Source of the DNA: Sorex araneus
Taxonomy: Eukaryota > Chordata > Mammalia > Eulipotyphla > Soricidae
Direction: 5' to 3'
DNA length: 64,000 nucleotides
NCBI RefSeq assembly: GCF_027595985.1
Contig: NC_073313.1
Span: forward strand, 87,154,899 to 87,218,898
Shown here: positions 62,115 to 64,000 of the stretch, piece by piece
How positions within the stretch are numbered: position 1 is the stretch's first letter
How the letters are laid out: each line of letters starts with the position of its first letter
Translations under genes and position numbers: made by a program
Notes under the pieces: generated by a model
Told to the model about the DNA's origin: nothing
Databases searched by the model: none
Seen by the model: only the letters and a program-made list of their open reading frames with translations

Positions 62115-62250
62115 TCCACTCTCTTTTAATTTAAGCACTGCAGTTTACAATTCTATTAATAATAAAGTTTAGACACTGATGTTCCATCACCGCATCCACC
62201 ACCAGAGTGTCAGTGTCCCTTCATCACTGTCTCAAGGGCCCCTCTTATTC
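62115..62250 (-). repeat. L1-like 3' end
   Basis: CAGTTTACAATTCTATTAAT then CCACCACCAGAGTGTCAGTG, antisense. Confidence 0.55.
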
Positions 62251-62419
62251 ACCCCAACCCACCCTCTTGGTAAACTAAGTTCTGTTTAGGGCAACCCTCT
62301 TATCTGTGTCCAGTGGCAACAGACTGTTCTTCCCTTACTATATTGTTTTATATGTCACATACAGCTTTTTAAAAAAGAATAAATTGAGGTTAACATCAAA
62401 TAAAAAAAATTACGTACTT

Positions 62420-62838
62420 AAGTGATTTTCTTTTTGACTTCTGGATTTAGTGTTATACCTGTCAGTGCTCTGGGGTTACTCCAGTTCTATCCTTGCAGAT
62501 TACTTCCAGGAATGTTCAGGATTTCCTCCTGGTTCTGTGCTCAGAAGTCATTCCTGGTGGTGCTTGGGGGATATATACGCAATACCAGGATGAAACCAGG
62601 GTTGACTGCACGCAAGGCAAATATCTTAACTTCTGAATTATCTCCCAGGCCCTCAGATGAATCATTTCATTTTCTTTCCAGTTTGGGGGCTTTATCTGGC
62701 GGTGCTCAGGGACTACTGGCTCTGCACTCAGGAATTACTCCTGGGGTGCTTGGAGGACTGTACGGGATGCAGAGTTGGCCTGGGTTGGCTGCATGCAAAA
62801 CAAACGCCCTACCCATTCTACTATATTTCCAGCCCCTT
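62420..62838 (-). repeat. Two SINE copies
   Basis: Minus-strand at 62420-62655 (with extra sequence) and 62660-62838. Confidence 0.75.
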
Positions 62839-62849
62839 CTTCTGAAGTA

Positions 62850-63375
62850 TTTTAAGTGAATAATTCAACAGCATTTCGTACTTTCACAATATTGTGTAAC
62901 TACCACCTCTATCTATTTCCAAACTATTTCCATTTATCCAAATAAGACATCATGCTCACCAAACAGTTACGCCCAATCCTTCCTCTTCTTCCTGTCCTTT
63001 GGTGACCACAAATCAAATTCCTTTCTTTTTTTATTTTGGGGCCACACCCAGAGTTGCTCTGGGAATACTGGCACAGTGCTCGAGGTTCAGGGTACCATAT
63101 GTTGCTGCAGATGAAACCTAGGCTTTGTGCATGGAGAGCATGTACTCTAGCCCTTCATTTTTCTGGGAGCCAAATCTACTTTCTGTCTCTGTAGATTTAT
63201 TTGTTCTAAGCATTTCATATAAATGAAATAATGTACCATGTGACCTTTTGTTTGACTTTGCTCATTTCTTCTATCTTCCAGGTTCATCCAAGTAGTCACA
63301 TGCCGTACTTTATTCTTTTTACTGTTGTATAGTATTCCATTGTATGGGTAGATCATATTTTGTTCATGTAAACAA
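62850..63375 (-). repeat. Old L1 3' region, antisense, with SINE insertion
   Basis: CACAATATTGTGTAACTACC, CTACTTTCTGTCTCTGTAGA and AGTATTCCATTGTATGGGTA follow the antisense L1M order. A minus-strand SINE occupies about 63010-63163. Confidence 0.75.
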
Positions 63376-64000
63376 TATTGGAAAGGGCTGACTCGAGTAG
63401 CTTGCCTGTGTTGCAGACAATGGTGCCAAACTCATGGTCCACATCAGCTGTGGTAGGGTATATTGGGTCTGGATAGGAAAGACTGTGCTTGTATGTAGAT
63501 GACACAAGACTGCTGGTGTTTCCAAAGGCCTCATCGACCTATTCCTGAAGTCAGGATGGCAACGAAGTGCTAGAGGAACTGATGGGTGGGTGCTTGGAAG
63601 TTGACTTAACCTGTCCTGCTGGAGTCAGCATATCTGGAACTGGACAGCAGAGGGCAGCAGAGGTTGATGTGATTGCATTTCCTTGGGTTGGCATTGGGGG
63701 TGGAGAGGAGTAGGGAAGAGAAATCTAAAGGAAGACTTGGGGCTCTAATTTCAAATGCGAGTGGGTCAGAGAAGCCTTCCAAAAGAGAGAAACGCTCGGG
63801 ATAGATCTCCCTTAGGCTCTGTGAAGAAGACAATCAAGGGAGTTGGGTAGCTTGGGCAATGCAGAAGAAACTAGAGTTCAGGGGTGGAAACTGAGTGAGC
63901 AAGTTGGGATACTTATGAAAGAGTAATGAAAATACACAGATCTAGTTTTGTGTCTGTTCGGCCCCTCTCTCGTTTCTCTCTTAGAAGTACTGATGGTCCT
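63376..64000. other. No recognised feature
   Basis: Unique-looking sequence to the end of the window. Confidence 0.3.

Overview
This is a 64-kb piece of a mammalian nuclear genome, not a microbial one. It is dominated by roughly ninety copies (counted by eye) of one tRNA-derived SINE. Its conserved 5' end has an RNA polymerase III box A (TAGCACAGCGGG) and box B (GGTTCGATTCC), and its 3' end reads GTGTGACCCAAAAAGC followed by poly-A. From memory this matches the SOR-type SINEs of shrews, so the likely source is a shrew (Eulipotyphla, Soricidae, probably Sorex). The species call is an inference and no database was searched.

The one protein-coding gene I can support is XPNPEP2, the GPI-anchored membrane aminopeptidase P, on the minus strand from 52251 (start codon) to 13402 (stop). 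All 21 coding exons can be placed with GT/AG splice sites and matching phases. They sum to 2025 nt, or 674 codons plus stop, the length I remember for the human protein. The zinc ligands D450, D461, H524, E555 and E569 and the substrate-site H430 are all present, so the gene looks intact. A poly-A signal lies at 13147-13152.

Layout: 1-13.1 kb is the region 3' of XPNPEP2. It holds a CpG island at about 1.88-2.37 kb, which by synteny with human Xq26 (XPNPEP2 followed by SASH3 about 10 kb downstream, same orientation) is the best candidate for the SASH3 promoter; no SASH3 coding exon was found. 13.1-52.3 kb is XPNPEP2, with introns full of SINEs and long polypyrimidine (+ strand) tracts. 52.3-64 kb is the 5' flank. 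It contains an L2 fragment, an old antisense L1 broken by a younger L1 3' end, and more SINEs.

Beyond the gene, the most interesting material is the retroposon landscape. A second SINE type joins the same tRNA head to a different body. A separate 502-nt element with 13-bp target-site duplications carries that body's relative without the tRNA head, plus a perfect 19-bp hairpin. Long (GGAA)n/(GAAA)n tracts sit at the 3' tails of minus-strand SINEs, and one of them ends 63 nt upstream of an XPNPEP2 exon. I found no rRNA gene, tRNA gene, CRISPR array, or novel multi-gene system.
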